In this document: positions 1 through 8,858 of the stretch, in pieces
Numbering within the stretch: the stretch's first letter is position 1
Layout: the number at the start of each line of letters is the position of its first letter
Assembly (NCBI GenBank): GCA_034670065.1
Contig: JAXMOG010000005.1
Span: 186,001 to 250,000, forward strand
Source of the DNA: Mesobacterium_A sp034670065
GTDB taxonomy: Bacteria; Pseudomonadota; Alphaproteobacteria; Rhodobacterales; Rhodobacteraceae
DNA: 64,000 nucleotides
Direction of reading: 5' to 3'
The notes under the pieces: model-generated
Database searches by the model: none
Told to the model about the DNA's origin: nothing
The model's input: the letters and a program-made list of their open reading frames with translations, nothing else
Position numbers and translations under genes: made by a program

Positions 1-304
1 ACGAACAGAACAGTACCAAATCTGTGCCCAACTCGCCCATCAGATCAAACTTGCGCTCTGCCCGGTCAAACGCTTTGGTCCGCAGTGGGCCTCCTGGCAG
101 ACCTTCGAAATCACGAAAGGGTTGGAACAGCTCTATCTCCAGCCCCATATCGCGGATCATACGGCCAACGTCACGCGGGCTGCCCTCATCCGCAATGAAG
201 TCTTGTTCAAAAATTTCGATCCCGTCAAAGCCAGCGGAGGAAATCGCCTCTAGCTTCTCACGCAGGTTTCCCGAGATGGATACTGTGGCGATGGAGGTCT
301 TCAT
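1..304 (-). CDS. quiC: 3-dehydroshikimate dehydratase-like TIM-barrel protein (N-terminal part)
   Basis: Only the first 101 codons are present; the reading frame runs off the left edge. The N-terminus (MKTSIATVSISGNLREKL, then AGFDGIEIFEQD) is typical of sugar-phosphate isomerase/epimerase TIM barrels and closely resembles QuiC-type 3-dehydroshikimate dehydratases, which turn 3-dehydroshikimate into protocatechuate. The start is fixed by an ATGA overlap with the upstream shikimate dehydrogenase-like gene, whose stop is at 301-303. Protocatechuate degradation genes lie within 10 kb, which supports a catabolic role in quinate/shikimate use. Many related barrels act on sugars, and the metal-binding residues of the C-terminal half lie outside the window, so the substrate is inferred. 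Confidence 0.75.
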   Translation of the reverse strand, partial: MKTSIATVSISGNLREKLEAISSAGFDGIEIFEQDFIADEGSPRDVGRMIRDMGLEIELFQPFRDFEGLPGGPLRTKAFDRAERKFDLMGELGTDLVLFCS

Positions 305-1140
305 GTTGCCTCTCCGGCTTGCAGTAGATCGTTTCGAAAGGAACTTTCATCCAGCGTGCTGCCCGAAAACAGTTTCCAAGCTTGGACGCCTTGGTAAAAA
401 AACAGCTCCCACCCTGAAAGAACGGACAGCCCCTGTGCTGCTGCATCGGTCAGAAACTGTGTGTCGATGGGGGTATAGACCGCGTCAAAGGCCCAATCCG
501 CCCCAGCCATAGCCGCGCGCGGCAGCGGCGTGCCTTCGTACCCCACCATCCCCACAGGCGTGCAATTGATAAGCCCTGTTGCACCTTGCGCTGCGTCTTC
601 CGGCTCGATCCAAGTGGTGACTTCCAGCTCTGGGGCGACTTGGTGCAGTGCGTGCGCCAGCGCTTGTGCTTTTGCCGGGTCCCGATCCACCAGACGCAGT
701 GCTGTCGCGCCCAATCGGGCAAGTCCGAAAGCAACCGCACGCCCAACGCCACCTGTCCCGATCATCAAAACGGTACCCGGCTGGGCCTGCCCCCGGATTG
801 AACGATACGCGGCCATAAAACCGGTGAAATCAGTGTTATGGCCCTGTGCGGAACCCTTGTCGAAAATCACCGTGTTGACCGCCCCCATAGCTTTCAGCAA
901 TGGGTCATCGACCTGCACCAGATCAACGACACGCTCTTTGTAGGGATATGTCACGTTGATCCCACGAAAACCGCCGGCCTTGCATCCGTCGAAAACCTGT
1001 TCAAAATCTAACGCCATGTCCTTGGGAACAAGCCGATCATACTGCACCTGGACACCAGACTGCGTGCCCGCCAGACGGTGTAGCAGCGGCGCGCTGGAGC
1101 GGCTGATATTGTCCCCGATCAGACCCAGTTTCAGATTCAC
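301..1140 (-). CDS. Shikimate/quinate dehydrogenase family protein
   Basis: A 279-residue NAD(P)-dependent dehydrogenase of the AroE/YdiB family. The N-terminal substrate domain has the S-x-S-like motif RSSAPLLH (about residues 14-21), the GINVTYPYKE block with the catalytic lysine (about 60-69), and GAVNTV and GHNTDFTGF (about 86-108). The glycine-rich nucleotide loop GTGGVGRAVA is near residue 128. It interconverts shikimate and 3-dehydroshikimate, or quinate and 3-dehydroquinate. Because it overlaps the dehydratase gene by 4 bases (ATGA), it more likely serves catabolism than aromatic amino-acid synthesis; that is inference. No 3-dehydroquinate dehydratase is seen here, so quinate use would need one encoded elsewhere. 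Confidence 0.88.
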   Translation of the reverse strand: MNLKLGLIGDNISRSSAPLLHRLAGTQSGVQVQYDRLVPKDMALDFEQVFDGCKAGGFRGINVTYPYKERVVDLVQVDDPLLKAMGAVNTVIFDKGSAQGHNTDFTGFMAAYRSIRGQAQPGTVLMIGTGGVGRAVAFGLARLGATALRLVDRDPAKAQALAHALHQVAPELEVTTWIEPEDAAQGATGLINCTPVGMVGYEGTPLPRAAMAGADWAFDAVYTPIDTQFLTDAAAQGLSVLSGWELFFYQGVQAWKLFSGSTLDESSFRNDLLQAGEAT

Positions 1141-1663
1141 TTTGTTACTCTCTCTCTTTGTCTGGCGGCTATCGGAATGAACCCGCCACTATTTTTGTTC
1201 GCCCCGCAAAGCAGTATAACATGGCCGCGCTTTACGGATGAAACTGGCCGCAAAGCCGCGCATGGATGATCACAGGGTTCGCACATGTAATTGCACAGGC
1301 GCTGTTCATCCCAACGTTCGGAATGCCGTCCGCAAAGACCCGGAACCAATGTTTCCACCAGGTTTCCACCAATCGCCTTTTCTTATTCATGAAGGCATAG
1401 TCGGCGTAACGTCAATCACCCAAACAGCACGCTGCATAACATGACGTTAATCCAACACCCTGACGAGTGAGCGTTTCTGGCAGAATACCCCTGCCCGTCC
1501 AAAAGATGATCAATTCAGCCTGATCTACCGCTTCACCCCGTCCAATTGACGGGCATCAAGGGGCTTGTCATCGCCCGTACAATAATGGTTGATTGCGCAA
1601 ACATTGACATAGGCCCGCACAAAGCAACAAACGCAGGCCACCATCGACCATAGGGAGGTGACG
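1141..1663. other. Intergenic region with repeated short motifs, divergent promoters expected
   Basis: About 520 bases separate the divergent shikimate dehydrogenase-like and Gfo/Idh genes. No convincing gene is seen. Two exact 10-base direct repeats (GTTTCCACCA at 1351-1360 and 1362-1371) are spaced 11 bases, one helical turn. An inverted pair, TAACGTCA at 1407-1414 and TGACGTTA at 1442-1449, lies further right. These could be regulator sites, but no regulator gene is adjacent. Confidence 0.35.
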
Positions 1664-2671
1664 ATGAAAGGTGCTTTGATCGGCTGCGGGTTTTTCGCAC
1701 AAAATCAACTTCATGCTTGGCGCGATATCGACGGCGCAGAAATCGTAGCGATTTGCGACCGGGATACAGAAAGGCTGGATCAATCCGCAAAAGCTTTTGG
1801 CATCGATCGTACCTATGAAGATGCCGCGCAAATGTTCGCTGACGGCGGTTTTGACTTTGTCGATATCGCAACCACTGTAGGCTCCCACCGGGTGTTGGTT
1901 GAAATGGCCGCGAAAGCCGGATGCCACGTTATCTGCCAAAAGCCATTTGCGGAATCGAATGAAGACGCTCAAGCGATGGTCGACGCGGTGAAGGCCGCCG
2001 GTAAAACCTTGATGGTGCACGAAAACTTCCGCTGGCAATCGCCCATCCAAGCAGCGCTTTCAGTGGTCAAGTCCGGTGCGATTGGTGAACCCTTTTTTGG
2101 TCGGGTCAGCTTTCGCTCCGGGTATGACGTGTATTCTGGCCAGCCCTATTTGGCCGAAGGCAAGCGTTTCATCATCGAAGATCTTGGGATTCACATCCTG
2201 GACATTTCGCGTGCTTTCTTTGGCGATGCCACGCAGATTTCAGCAACCACCCGGCGCATCAACCCTGCGATCAAGGGCGAAGATGTAGCGACCATGATGT
2301 TGACCCATGAAAACGGCGTCACAAGCGTGGTGGATTGCTCATATGCGACGAAGCGGATGCCTGAAACTTTCCCTCAATCGCTGTTGGAAATCGATGGCAC
2401 CAAGGGCACGCTGCGTTTGGATGCTGGATATCAGTTGACCGTGCAAACCACGACGGAAACCAAAACTGATGTCTCTCCGCCCTTGCTGCACTGGGCTGAA
2501 AAGCCGTGGCACAACATTCAGGAAAGCGTCCAATCGATCCAGCAGCATTTCGTGGAGTGCATCAAGGCAGGAACAGAACCGGCAACGTCTGGCGCGGACA
2601 ATCTGAAGACACTTGCCTTGGTCGAGGCCGCGTATCAGTCAGCTGCCGAAGGGCGTACAATTACGCTGTAA
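1664..2671 (+). CDS. Gfo/Idh/MocA family oxidoreductase
   Basis: A 335-residue NAD(P)-dependent dehydrogenase. The N-terminal Rossmann fold has ALIGCGFFAQ (about residues 3-12). The family EKP motif appears as CQKP, keeping the lysine. A second-domain histidine occurs in EDLGIHILD, the usual catalytic position. The ATG at 1664 is preferred over the in-frame GTG at 1658 because the Shine-Dalgarno GGGAGG (1653-1658) is then correctly spaced. The gene stands alone, divergent from the shikimate dehydrogenase-like gene and convergent with pobA. The usual substrates are sugars, inositols or their lactones; LigC of this pathway is also in this superfamily, but this protein lacks the LigC-specific sequence and is not an obvious second copy. 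Confidence 0.8.
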   Translation: MKGALIGCGFFAQNQLHAWRDIDGAEIVAICDRDTERLDQSAKAFGIDRTYEDAAQMFADGGFDFVDIATTVGSHRVLVEMAAKAGCHVICQKPFAESNEDAQAMVDAVKAAGKTLMVHENFRWQSPIQAALSVVKSGAIGEPFFGRVSFRSGYDVYSGQPYLAEGKRFIIEDLGIHILDISRAFFGDATQISATTRRINPAIKGEDVATMMLTHENGVTSVVDCSYATKRMPETFPQSLLEIDGTKGTLRLDAGYQLTVQTTTETKTDVSPPLLHWAEKPWHNIQESVQSIQQHFVECIKAGTEPATSGADNLKTLALVEAAYQSAAEGRTITL

Positions 2672-2712
2672 CGTCGGCTCCGCCGCCGTCGCACCAATAG
2701 TTGCCAAAGTCA

Positions 2713-2740
2713 GATTGGCCCCAGTTCAACGGGGCCAATC
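2713..2740. terminator. Hairpin between convergent genes
   Basis: GATTGGCCCC and GGGGCCAATC form a perfect 10-bp stem with an 8-base loop, between the Gfo/Idh gene (ends 2671) and pobA (ends 2864). There is no T-run on either side, so it is only a candidate bidirectional terminator. Confidence 0.5.
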
Positions 2741-2863
2741 AAAAGCGTACGACGCCACCTATCGTGTTGGACCGCCCTGCCACCGTCATAACGGTGCAAT
2801 CACAGATGGCTCTTGGGCGCCAAAGGTTTTAAGCCAACAACCGGGCCGGATTACAAAAACCGT

Positions 2864-4036
2864 TTAGAACGGCAGACCAACGTAGTTTTCCGCCAACGAT
2901 GTCAGCGCTGCTTCGGACGAGAACAGATACTCCAAATCAGTCTGTTGCAGCCGCTTGTCATAGTCGATGCTGTCAGGGAACGTGTGCAGCAAAGTGGTCA
3001 TCCACCAGCTGAACCGCTGCGCCTTCCAAATTCGGGCCAGCGCCTTTTCGCTGTACTGTTCCAGCCCTGTGTCATCACCCTTTTTGTAGTGATCAACCAT
3101 TGCGTGGTACAGATAGTAGATGTCGCTGGCGGCAGAGTTCAGACCCCGTGCGCCGGTTGGCGGAACGATATGAGCAGCATCACCAGCCAAGAACAGATTA
3201 CCGTAGCGCATTGGTTCAGCAACGAAGGACCGCAATGGGGCGATGGATTTCTCTATCGATGGTCCGGTTTCCAAATTGTCCGCAACATCGTCAGGAAGAC
3301 GTTCTTTCAGTTCATCCCAAAACTTTTCATCGCTCCATTGTTCAACCGTATCGGTCAATGGAACCTGAATATAGTAGCGGCTGAGAACCTGACTGCGCAG
3401 TGAACACAGTGCAAACCCACGATCGCTCTTGGCATAGACCAGCTCTGGTGAAACCGGCTTGGTCCGGCTTAAAACACCAAGCCAACCAAAGGGATAGACC
3501 TTTTCATATTCGCGCAAGACATCCTTGGGGATCGCTTTGCGCGATGGGCCATGAAACCCGTCGGCGCCAATGATGTAGTCACAATCAATCCGGATGATTT
3601 CATCGCCGTCGCGATAGGTCAGATAGGGGGTTTCGGACTTCAGATCGTGCAGCTGCACATCTTCGACATTGTGAATGACTTTGCCATTCATCTTGTCGCG
3701 CGCTTCATACAGATCGCGTGTCAGCTCCGTCTGGCCATAGACCACTACAGAGTTTCCACCGGTGTGCCCCGCCAAATCAACGCGGCGTTTTTCGCCGCCA
3801 TCGGCAATATAAAACCCGTGGTGAATTTCACCCTCGGCATCCATTCGATCGCCAGCTTTTGCCTCGCGCATCAGCTCGGCGAACCCATGTTCCAGCACGC
3901 CGGCACGAATACGGCCAAGCACATATTCCCGGCTGTGTTTTTCCAAAACAACATTGTCGATACCCTGAAGGTCCAACAATTGGCTCAACATCAGGCCCGA
4001 TGGGCCACCGCCGATGATTCCGACTTTGGTTTTCAT
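2864..4036 (-). CDS. pobA: 4-hydroxybenzoate 3-monooxygenase
   Basis: A 390-residue flavoprotein that hydroxylates 4-hydroxybenzoate to protocatechuate with NAD(P)H and O2 in the cytoplasm. The FAD dinucleotide loop GGGPSG is at 9-14, the second FAD motif DGFHGPSR at about 159-166, and GDAAHIVPPTGARGLN near 285. Residues known to be important in Pseudomonas PobA occur at the same numbering: R42, R44, Y201, S212, R214, R220, Y222 and Y385. Length matches the family. It is transcribed divergently from an AraC activator 53 bases away, the usual pobA-pobR arrangement, and sits beside the protocatechuate 4,5-cleavage genes that take its product. Assignment is very secure. Confidence 0.97.
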   Translation of the reverse strand: MKTKVGIIGGGPSGLMLSQLLDLQGIDNVVLEKHSREYVLGRIRAGVLEHGFAELMREAKAGDRMDAEGEIHHGFYIADGGEKRRVDLAGHTGGNSVVVYGQTELTRDLYEARDKMNGKVIHNVEDVQLHDLKSETPYLTYRDGDEIIRIDCDYIIGADGFHGPSRKAIPKDVLREYEKVYPFGWLGVLSRTKPVSPELVYAKSDRGFALCSLRSQVLSRYYIQVPLTDTVEQWSDEKFWDELKERLPDDVADNLETGPSIEKSIAPLRSFVAEPMRYGNLFLAGDAAHIVPPTGARGLNSAASDIYYLYHAMVDHYKKGDDTGLEQYSEKALARIWKAQRFSWWMTTLLHTFPDSIDYDKRLQQTDLEYLFSSEAALTSLAENYVGLPF

Positions 4037-4089
4037 ATCTCACTCCCTTGCGCTTTGAGACACTGTGCTTGAGCGAGGCGAAAAAATGA

Positions 4090-4992
4090 ATGGATTCATA
4101 CGTGGATAATTTGTACTTTTCGAACATGAAACACATCGAGAACTACAACCTTTTTGGCGAACGCACAGATCTGCCAGACGTGGTGCATTGCGAAACCATC
4201 GAAACCCGGTCACGAATTCACAACTGGGAGTTCAAGCCGCATCGCCACGCACAATTGCACCAATTCGTAGTTATTGAGTCCGGGTCCGGTTGGGCCCGAA
4301 TTGAGGGCAACAGCTATGATCTGCAGCAAGGCACCCTGTTGAATATCCCCACCGGCACAGTGCATGGGTTTCGCTTTGAAGTTGGCACGCATGGGTGGGT
4401 TGTTACATTGGCCAGCGAACTATTGGATGAAAGTTTGCACGATAGCGAGGGGCTTCGCCCCCTCTTGGCAAAAGCCAAAGTTACGCAATCAACGCCAGAA
4501 ATATGGGAAACGGTACAGAAAATCTTCGCGGAACATGCGTCGCGCGAATTTGCCCGCGCACATACATTACGCGCCCTGTCTGGCTTGTTGGCTGGCTTGG
4601 TCGCCCGTTCGCTATCGGCCTTGGACCAAAGTGAAACACGCCCCAGCCATAACCTGCAACTGCGGTTCGAAGCCTTGCTGGACCAACATTTCCACGAGCA
4701 CTTAAAGGTCTCAGATTATGCGGATCGCCTGGCCGTAACGCCCACGCATCTGACACGGGTGATGCGGCAGGTCACGGGGCAGCCCGCATCAGCCGCGATC
4801 GAAGACAGGCTCATCCGCGAGGCCAGAAGAAATTTGGCTTATTCGAACCTGTCGATTTCCGAGATAGCCTATGAGCTTGGCTTTGACGATCCCGCCTATT
4901 TCAGCCGTGTGTTCAGCCGGGCGACTGGCATGGCTCCACGTGCGTTTCGGGCGCATATCGAAAAATCCGATGTGCGCCCGAAAGTGGTTTAA
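4090..4992 (+). CDS. pobR: AraC-family activator of pobA (PobR type)
   Basis: A 300-residue regulator with an N-terminal cupin-like ligand domain (HRHAQLHQFVVIESG, about residues 51-65; GTVHGFRF near 93) and a C-terminal AraC double HTH (LAVTPTHLTRVMRQVTG, then ISEIAYELGFDDPAYFSRVFSRATGM). Its position, divergent from pobA across 53 bases, marks it as the probable 4-hydroxybenzoate-responsive activator. ATG 4090 follows GAGGCG at suitable spacing; a second in-frame ATG at 4126 begins the region resembling other family members and is a possible alternative start. The inducer is inferred from context. Confidence 0.88.
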   Translation: MDSYVDNLYFSNMKHIENYNLFGERTDLPDVVHCETIETRSRIHNWEFKPHRHAQLHQFVVIESGSGWARIEGNSYDLQQGTLLNIPTGTVHGFRFEVGTHGWVVTLASELLDESLHDSEGLRPLLAKAKVTQSTPEIWETVQKIFAEHASREFARAHTLRALSGLLAGLVARSLSALDQSETRPSHNLQLRFEALLDQHFHEHLKVSDYADRLAVTPTHLTRVMRQVTGQPASAAIEDRLIREARRNLAYSNLSISEIAYELGFDDPAYFSRVFSRATGMAPRAFRAHIEKSDVRPKVV

Positions 4993-5019
4993 ACTGTCTT
5001 GTTCAGACGTCGCAGCCGA

Positions 5020-5868
5020 TTAGGCCGCAGGCTCCAGCAGCATGGTGCCAGCGCCGGTGTTCGAAATCGGAATGTGATAGTTTGAATGCACGGCGTTAAC
5101 CTTGTCACCCAACGCGCCACGCATCATCATCCACATCAAGAACTCCGTGCCCTGCGCCCCTGCTTTCTCAACCAGTTCGCGTCGCGAGATGTTGGTTAAA
5201 GCATCCGGGTCGCTGACGATCTTCTCCATGCAGTACTGGTCAAATTCCTTGTTGATGAATCCGGCGCGTTCACCGTCCAGCTGATGGCTCAATCCGCCAG
5301 TCCCCAAAATCACGACCTTGATGTCTTCGGGGTAGGACAAGATCGCTTTGCGCAATGATCGGCCAAAATCCAAGGCCCGGCCCAGTGTTGGGATCGGGTG
5401 CTGTACCGTATTGGCCGAAATCGGAATGGTTCTTGGCAGATCCGGATTATGCGGCGCACCGGGCCAAAACAGCTGCATTGGCACAACAAATCCGTGATCA
5501 ACCGCCAATTCCTGACAGGACGTGATGTCAAAATGATCTTCGACCATGCTTTCGATGATGTGCCACGACATCTTCGGATCACCGGGAAACGGATCAAGCT
5601 TGGGCATGCCCCAGCCTTCGTCTTCGTTTTTGTATTCGTGCGCGGCGCCAATCGCGAAGGTTGGCATTTTGTCCAGGAAAAAGCCCAACCCGTGGTCGTT
5701 GTAGATGTTGATCGCTACATCCGGCTTGTGTTCATCAAGCCACTTTTGAATGGGCGGATAGCCATCAAAGAACGGCTTCCAATAGGGATCATCGAACTTC
5801 TTGTCGTGAACCGCGTTGCCGACGGCAGGAATATGTGAGGAGGTGAGCCCACCAATGATCTGTGCCAT
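5020..5868 (-). CDS. ligB: Protocatechuate 4,5-dioxygenase beta (catalytic) subunit
   Basis: A 282-residue class III extradiol ring-cleavage dioxygenase subunit. With LigA it opens protocatechuate to 4-carboxy-2-hydroxymuconate-6-semialdehyde, using Fe(II) and O2. Expected metal ligands are visible: H12 in SSHIP, H59 in NDHG and the glutamate of GTEFLMW near 240; the histidine in GLSHQLDGE is the likely acid/base residue. The start lies one base after the ligA stop, so the pair is translationally coupled. It is the last gene of a six-gene minus-strand operon and converges on pobR with only 27 bases between. Confidence 0.96.
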   Translation of the reverse strand: MAQIIGGLTSSHIPAVGNAVHDKKFDDPYWKPFFDGYPPIQKWLDEHKPDVAINIYNDHGLGFFLDKMPTFAIGAAHEYKNEDEGWGMPKLDPFPGDPKMSWHIIESMVEDHFDITSCQELAVDHGFVVPMQLFWPGAPHNPDLPRTIPISANTVQHPIPTLGRALDFGRSLRKAILSYPEDIKVVILGTGGLSHQLDGERAGFINKEFDQYCMEKIVSDPDALTNISRRELVEKAGAQGTEFLMWMMMRGALGDKVNAVHSNYHIPISNTGAGTMLLEPAA

Positions 5869-5869
5869 C

Positions 5870-6229
5870 TTATTTCCCCGCGTCCACTAGTTTTTGTTTG
5901 AATTCTTCCTTGGTCATCCCGGTTTGCTGAGCGCCGACGTCTTGAACGTCTAGCTTGAAGATTCCGGCGAACTTGGCGAGGTAGTAGATGTTGCCCCCTG
6001 CCGCGATCAGGTCCAAAACAATCTTGTCCCGGCACGCTTGTTTCTGCTGATCGTTCAGACCGAATTTTTCATAATACGCCTCTGGATCGGCCAAATACTC
6101 TTCGCGCGCAGCGGCATTGTTGAACGAATAGCACATCTTGTTCAGCGCATACCCCTTCATGGCTTGTTCACCGTCAAAGACCGTCGTGCCTTCGATCGGG
6201 GCGTGATGGTCGAAATTGTCGAAGTCCAT
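5870..6229 (-). CDS. ligA: Protocatechuate 4,5-dioxygenase alpha subunit
   Basis: A 119-residue small subunit of the LigAB heterotetramer. It has the LigA-family helical core ALNKMCYSFNNAAAREEYLADPEAYYEKFGL (described here by position, about residues 28-58) and GGNIYYLAKFAGI near 78-90. It caps the active site of LigB rather than binding iron. It follows ligI by 16 bases and precedes ligB by one. The size and sequence match stand-alone alpha subunits rather than fused forms. Confidence 0.95.
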   Translation of the reverse strand: MDFDNFDHHAPIEGTTVFDGEQAMKGYALNKMCYSFNNAAAREEYLADPEAYYEKFGLNDQQKQACRDKIVLDLIAAGGNIYYLAKFAGIFKLDVQDVGAQQTGMTKEEFKQKLVDAGK

Positions 6230-6245
6230 CAGTTCTCTCCCTTAT

Positions 6246-7115
6246 TTACGCCCAATACAGGCGCATCGGATTGTCGATCAGCAGCTTGCGCTGCAGCTCT
6301 GGGGTTCGCGCGATTTTCGGGATGTAATCGACCAATGCGCCATCGTCGGGCATGTGCGATTTCATGTTCGGATGTGGCCAATCGGTGCCCCAGATCACCC
6401 GATCTGGAAATGCCTCCACGATATGTTGGCCATAAGGAATGACGTCATCATAGGGCGGACCATCAATAGTCAGCCGTTCTGGACAGGTGACCTTTGTCCA
6501 GATGTTATCGTTGCGGGCCATCAGATTGGCGAAGCGTTGAAAATCCGGGTGATCCACACCTTTGCTGACGTCTGGCCGGCCCATGTGGTCAACCACGATA
6601 ATGGTCGGCAGACTTTCCAGAAAGGGAACCAATTCTTCCAAATCAGCCGCCTCGAAATACACAACGATGTGCCAGCCCAGCTTGGCGATACGCTCGGCAA
6701 TCCCAAGAAACACCTCTTTGGGCGTTGCATCGACCAACCGTTTCACAAAGTTAAAACGCACGCCGCGCACACCAGCGTCATGCATGTCGGCCAGTTCTTC
6801 ATCGGTGATATCTGGGCCAACGCTGGCGATACCACGGGCCAGATCACCCGCTGCACGACAAGCATCCACCAACGCGCGATTGTCCTTGCCGTGGCATGTC
6901 GCTTGAACAATCACATTGCGGCTAAAACCAAGAAAATCTCGCAGCTCAAACAGTTTGTCTTTGCCTGCGTCGCACGGCGTATATTTCCGCTCAGGCGCAA
7001 AAGGAAATTCTGCAACCGGCCCAAAGACGTGGCAATGCGCATCCACCGCACCTTCTGGCAGCACGAAATCCGGCTTCTTGGGGTTCGGGTGAAACGGAAT
7101 CCAATCGGCGTCCAT
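6246..7115 (-). CDS. ligI: 2-pyrone-4,6-dicarboxylate hydrolase
   Basis: A 289-residue amidohydrolase-superfamily lactonase that opens 2-pyrone-4,6-dicarboxylate to 4-oxalomesaconate. VDAHCHVFGP (H27, H29) and WGTDWPHPN near 245 are diagnostic blocks of the family; LigI is reported to work without a tightly bound metal. Its start overlaps the galD stop by one base. The upstream enzyme LigC is encoded across the promoter region at 11093-12040. Confidence 0.95.
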   Translation of the reverse strand: MDADWIPFHPNPKKPDFVLPEGAVDAHCHVFGPVAEFPFAPERKYTPCDAGKDKLFELRDFLGFSRNVIVQATCHGKDNRALVDACRAAGDLARGIASVGPDITDEELADMHDAGVRGVRFNFVKRLVDATPKEVFLGIAERIAKLGWHIVVYFEAADLEELVPFLESLPTIIVVDHMGRPDVSKGVDHPDFQRFANLMARNDNIWTKVTCPERLTIDGPPYDDVIPYGQHIVEAFPDRVIWGTDWPHPNMKSHMPDDGALVDYIPKIARTPELQRKLLIDNPMRLYWA

Positions 7116-8176
7116 TATTCGTCTCCTGTAAATACAGTGCCATCCATCAGCTTGCGGGCTGTGCGTAAAATTGCGGCCGACGTGACTGTTCCGGCCTCAA
7201 GGTTTGCAACGACTGTCATTTCACCTGTCGGGTGTTCGATCTTCAGGCTGCGCGTCGGGCCGCTGCCCTTGTTTGCCAGATCAAAGGCAGGCGATCCGTC
7301 CAACAGACAGGCCGTAGCCACACTGACGGCCCCCAAAACGCCAATCGTTTTGTGACAGCGGTGCGGAATAAACGTGCGGGTCATGATCGCCCCGCCATCA
7401 GTCGGTGCGGACACCATCGTCATTTTGGGCACCGATTTGGCCGACACATCCCCAAGGTTCATCATCGGACCACAGGCCAGGCGCAGCGCTTCCAGTTTTT
7501 CCCTCAAGGGGGCGTTCGCCTCTAGGTCAGCTGGGTCTTCAATGCCAGAAATGCCCATATCCTCAGCGCGCATCACCACGCAGGGCATTCCATTGTCGAT
7601 CATCGTAACGTCGATGCCATTCACCCGATCCACCACGTTGCCCGTTGGCAAAAGCGCGCCACAAGAACTGCCTGCGGTGTCTTTGAATTCGATCGGCACT
7701 GGGGCAGAGCGTCCAGGGGCGCCATCGATCTGGGCTGCGCCCTTGTAGGTCACCCGGCCATTCGGGGTCTGCACAATGGCCTGAGCCACTTGCCCGGTGT
7801 TTTCCATATAGATGGTAACCGGCGTCTCGCCCGCCTGCGCAGCCACCAGGCCGCGCTCAATTGCGAAAGGCCCGACACCTGCCAGAATGTTCCCACAGTT
7901 TTGCGCATCGGTGACGATGGGTTGGTCAACGAAAACCTGCAGAAACAGGTAGTCCACATCCACACCGGGACGCGCAGATTTTGAAACCACCGCCACCTTG
8001 GATGTCAGCGGGTCCGCGCCGCCCATGCCATCGATCTGACGGATGTCGGGGCTGCCCATAATCGCCAGCAAAGCCGCGTCGCGTGCGCCGGTGTCTTCGG
8101 GCAGGTCGGACGCCAGAAAGTACCCGCCTTTCGACGTGCCCCCCCGCATCCACATGGCCCGAATGCCATCAGACAT
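7115..8176 (-). CDS. galD: 4-oxalomesaconate tautomerase (PrpF family)
   Basis: A 353-residue PrpF-like isomerase. It opens with MWMRGGTSKGGYF (residues 8-20), the hallmark of 4-oxalomesaconate tautomerase GalD and PrpF proteins, and carries NCGNILAGVGPFA near 97-109 and SSCGALLPTGN near 170. It converts 4-oxalomesaconate between keto/enol forms so that the hydratase can act. Methylaconitate isomerase PrpF is the main alternative, but no 2-methylcitrate genes are nearby and the gene is embedded in the lig/gal operon. It overlaps the aldolase gene by 8 bases. Confidence 0.92.
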   Translation of the reverse strand: MSDGIRAMWMRGGTSKGGYFLASDLPEDTGARDAALLAIMGSPDIRQIDGMGGADPLTSKVAVVSKSARPGVDVDYLFLQVFVDQPIVTDAQNCGNILAGVGPFAIERGLVAAQAGETPVTIYMENTGQVAQAIVQTPNGRVTYKGAAQIDGAPGRSAPVPIEFKDTAGSSCGALLPTGNVVDRVNGIDVTMIDNGMPCVVMRAEDMGISGIEDPADLEANAPLREKLEALRLACGPMMNLGDVSAKSVPKMTMVSAPTDGGAIMTRTFIPHRCHKTIGVLGAVSVATACLLDGSPAFDLANKGSGPTRSLKIEHPTGEMTVVANLEAGTVTSAAILRTARKLMDGTVFTGDE

Positions 8177-8858
8177 ATTTCAGCCCCTTCGCCGCCAGAC
8201 GCTCTCGCATGTTGTAGATGTCTAATCCCAGTTCACCGGCTTCGAACCGGGCGCGCTTTGCTGTTTCGTTTGCTTCACGGGCCTGCGCGCTTTCCAAAAC
8301 CTGGGCGGCCTCTTCGCGGCGCACCACGCAAACACCGTCATCATCGGCAACAATGATGTCGCCGGGATTGATCAGCTCTTCCGCACAGACGACGGGAATG
8401 TTCACGCTGCCCAGAGTCTCCTTGATGGTGCCCTGCGCGAAAACAGCCTTGGACCAAACCGGGAACCCCATTTCAGTCAGGTCGCGCACATCGCGCACCC
8501 CGGCATCAATGATCAATCCTTTGCACCCACGCGCCATGGCCGAGGTTGCCAGCAAGTCACCGAAGTACCCCGCGTTACTGGGCGTTGTGGTGCCCAGAAC
8601 AAGGATATCCCCCGCCTTCAGCTGTTCGATGGCCACATGCAGCATCCAGTTGTCGCACGGCGGCGCAAGGATGGTCACGGCACTGGCAGCCAGACGAGCG
8701 CCTGAATAGATCGGGCGCATATAGTCAGCCAGCAACCCTTTGCGTCCCTGCGCTTCGTGTACGGTGGCCACGCCGCATTTCGCCAGACCATCAATGATGG
8801 ATTGATCCGCGCGTTCAATGTTTTGAACGACCACACCCGTTGTCCCTGCCGCGATCAT
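8169..8858 (-). CDS. ligK: 4-carboxy-4-hydroxy-2-oxoadipate aldolase / oxaloacetate decarboxylase
   Basis: A 229-residue RraA-like class II aldolase (also named GalC). It cleaves 4-carboxy-4-hydroxy-2-oxoadipate to pyruvate and oxaloacetate and usually also decarboxylates oxaloacetate. The substrate and metal loop DAGVRD is at 118-123, with R122 and D123 in the catalytic positions, and GTTTPSNAGYFGDLLA lies at about 89-104. It overlaps galB upstream by 4 bases and galD downstream by 8, so expression is tightly coupled. This is the last step of the pathway. Confidence 0.93.
   Translation of the reverse strand: MIAAGTTGVVVQNIERADQSIIDGLAKCGVATVHEAQGRKGLLADYMRPIYSGARLAASAVTILAPPCDNWMLHVAIEQLKAGDILVLGTTTPSNAGYFGDLLATSAMARGCKGLIIDAGVRDVRDLTEMGFPVWSKAVFAQGTIKETLGSVNIPVVCAEELINPGDIIVADDDGVCVVRREEAAQVLESAQAREANETAKRARFEAGELGLDIYNMRERLAAKGLKYV

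Noticed and set aside
24..512. Plus-strand open frame of 162 codons at the left edge
   Set aside because: It is antisense to the QuiC-like gene and the end of the shikimate dehydrogenase-like gene; its product has no recognisable motif.
6216..7355. Plus-strand open frame of 379 codons
   Set aside because: It lies opposite ligI, whose minus-strand product has all family motifs and an operon position; the plus-strand product looks like antisense translation.
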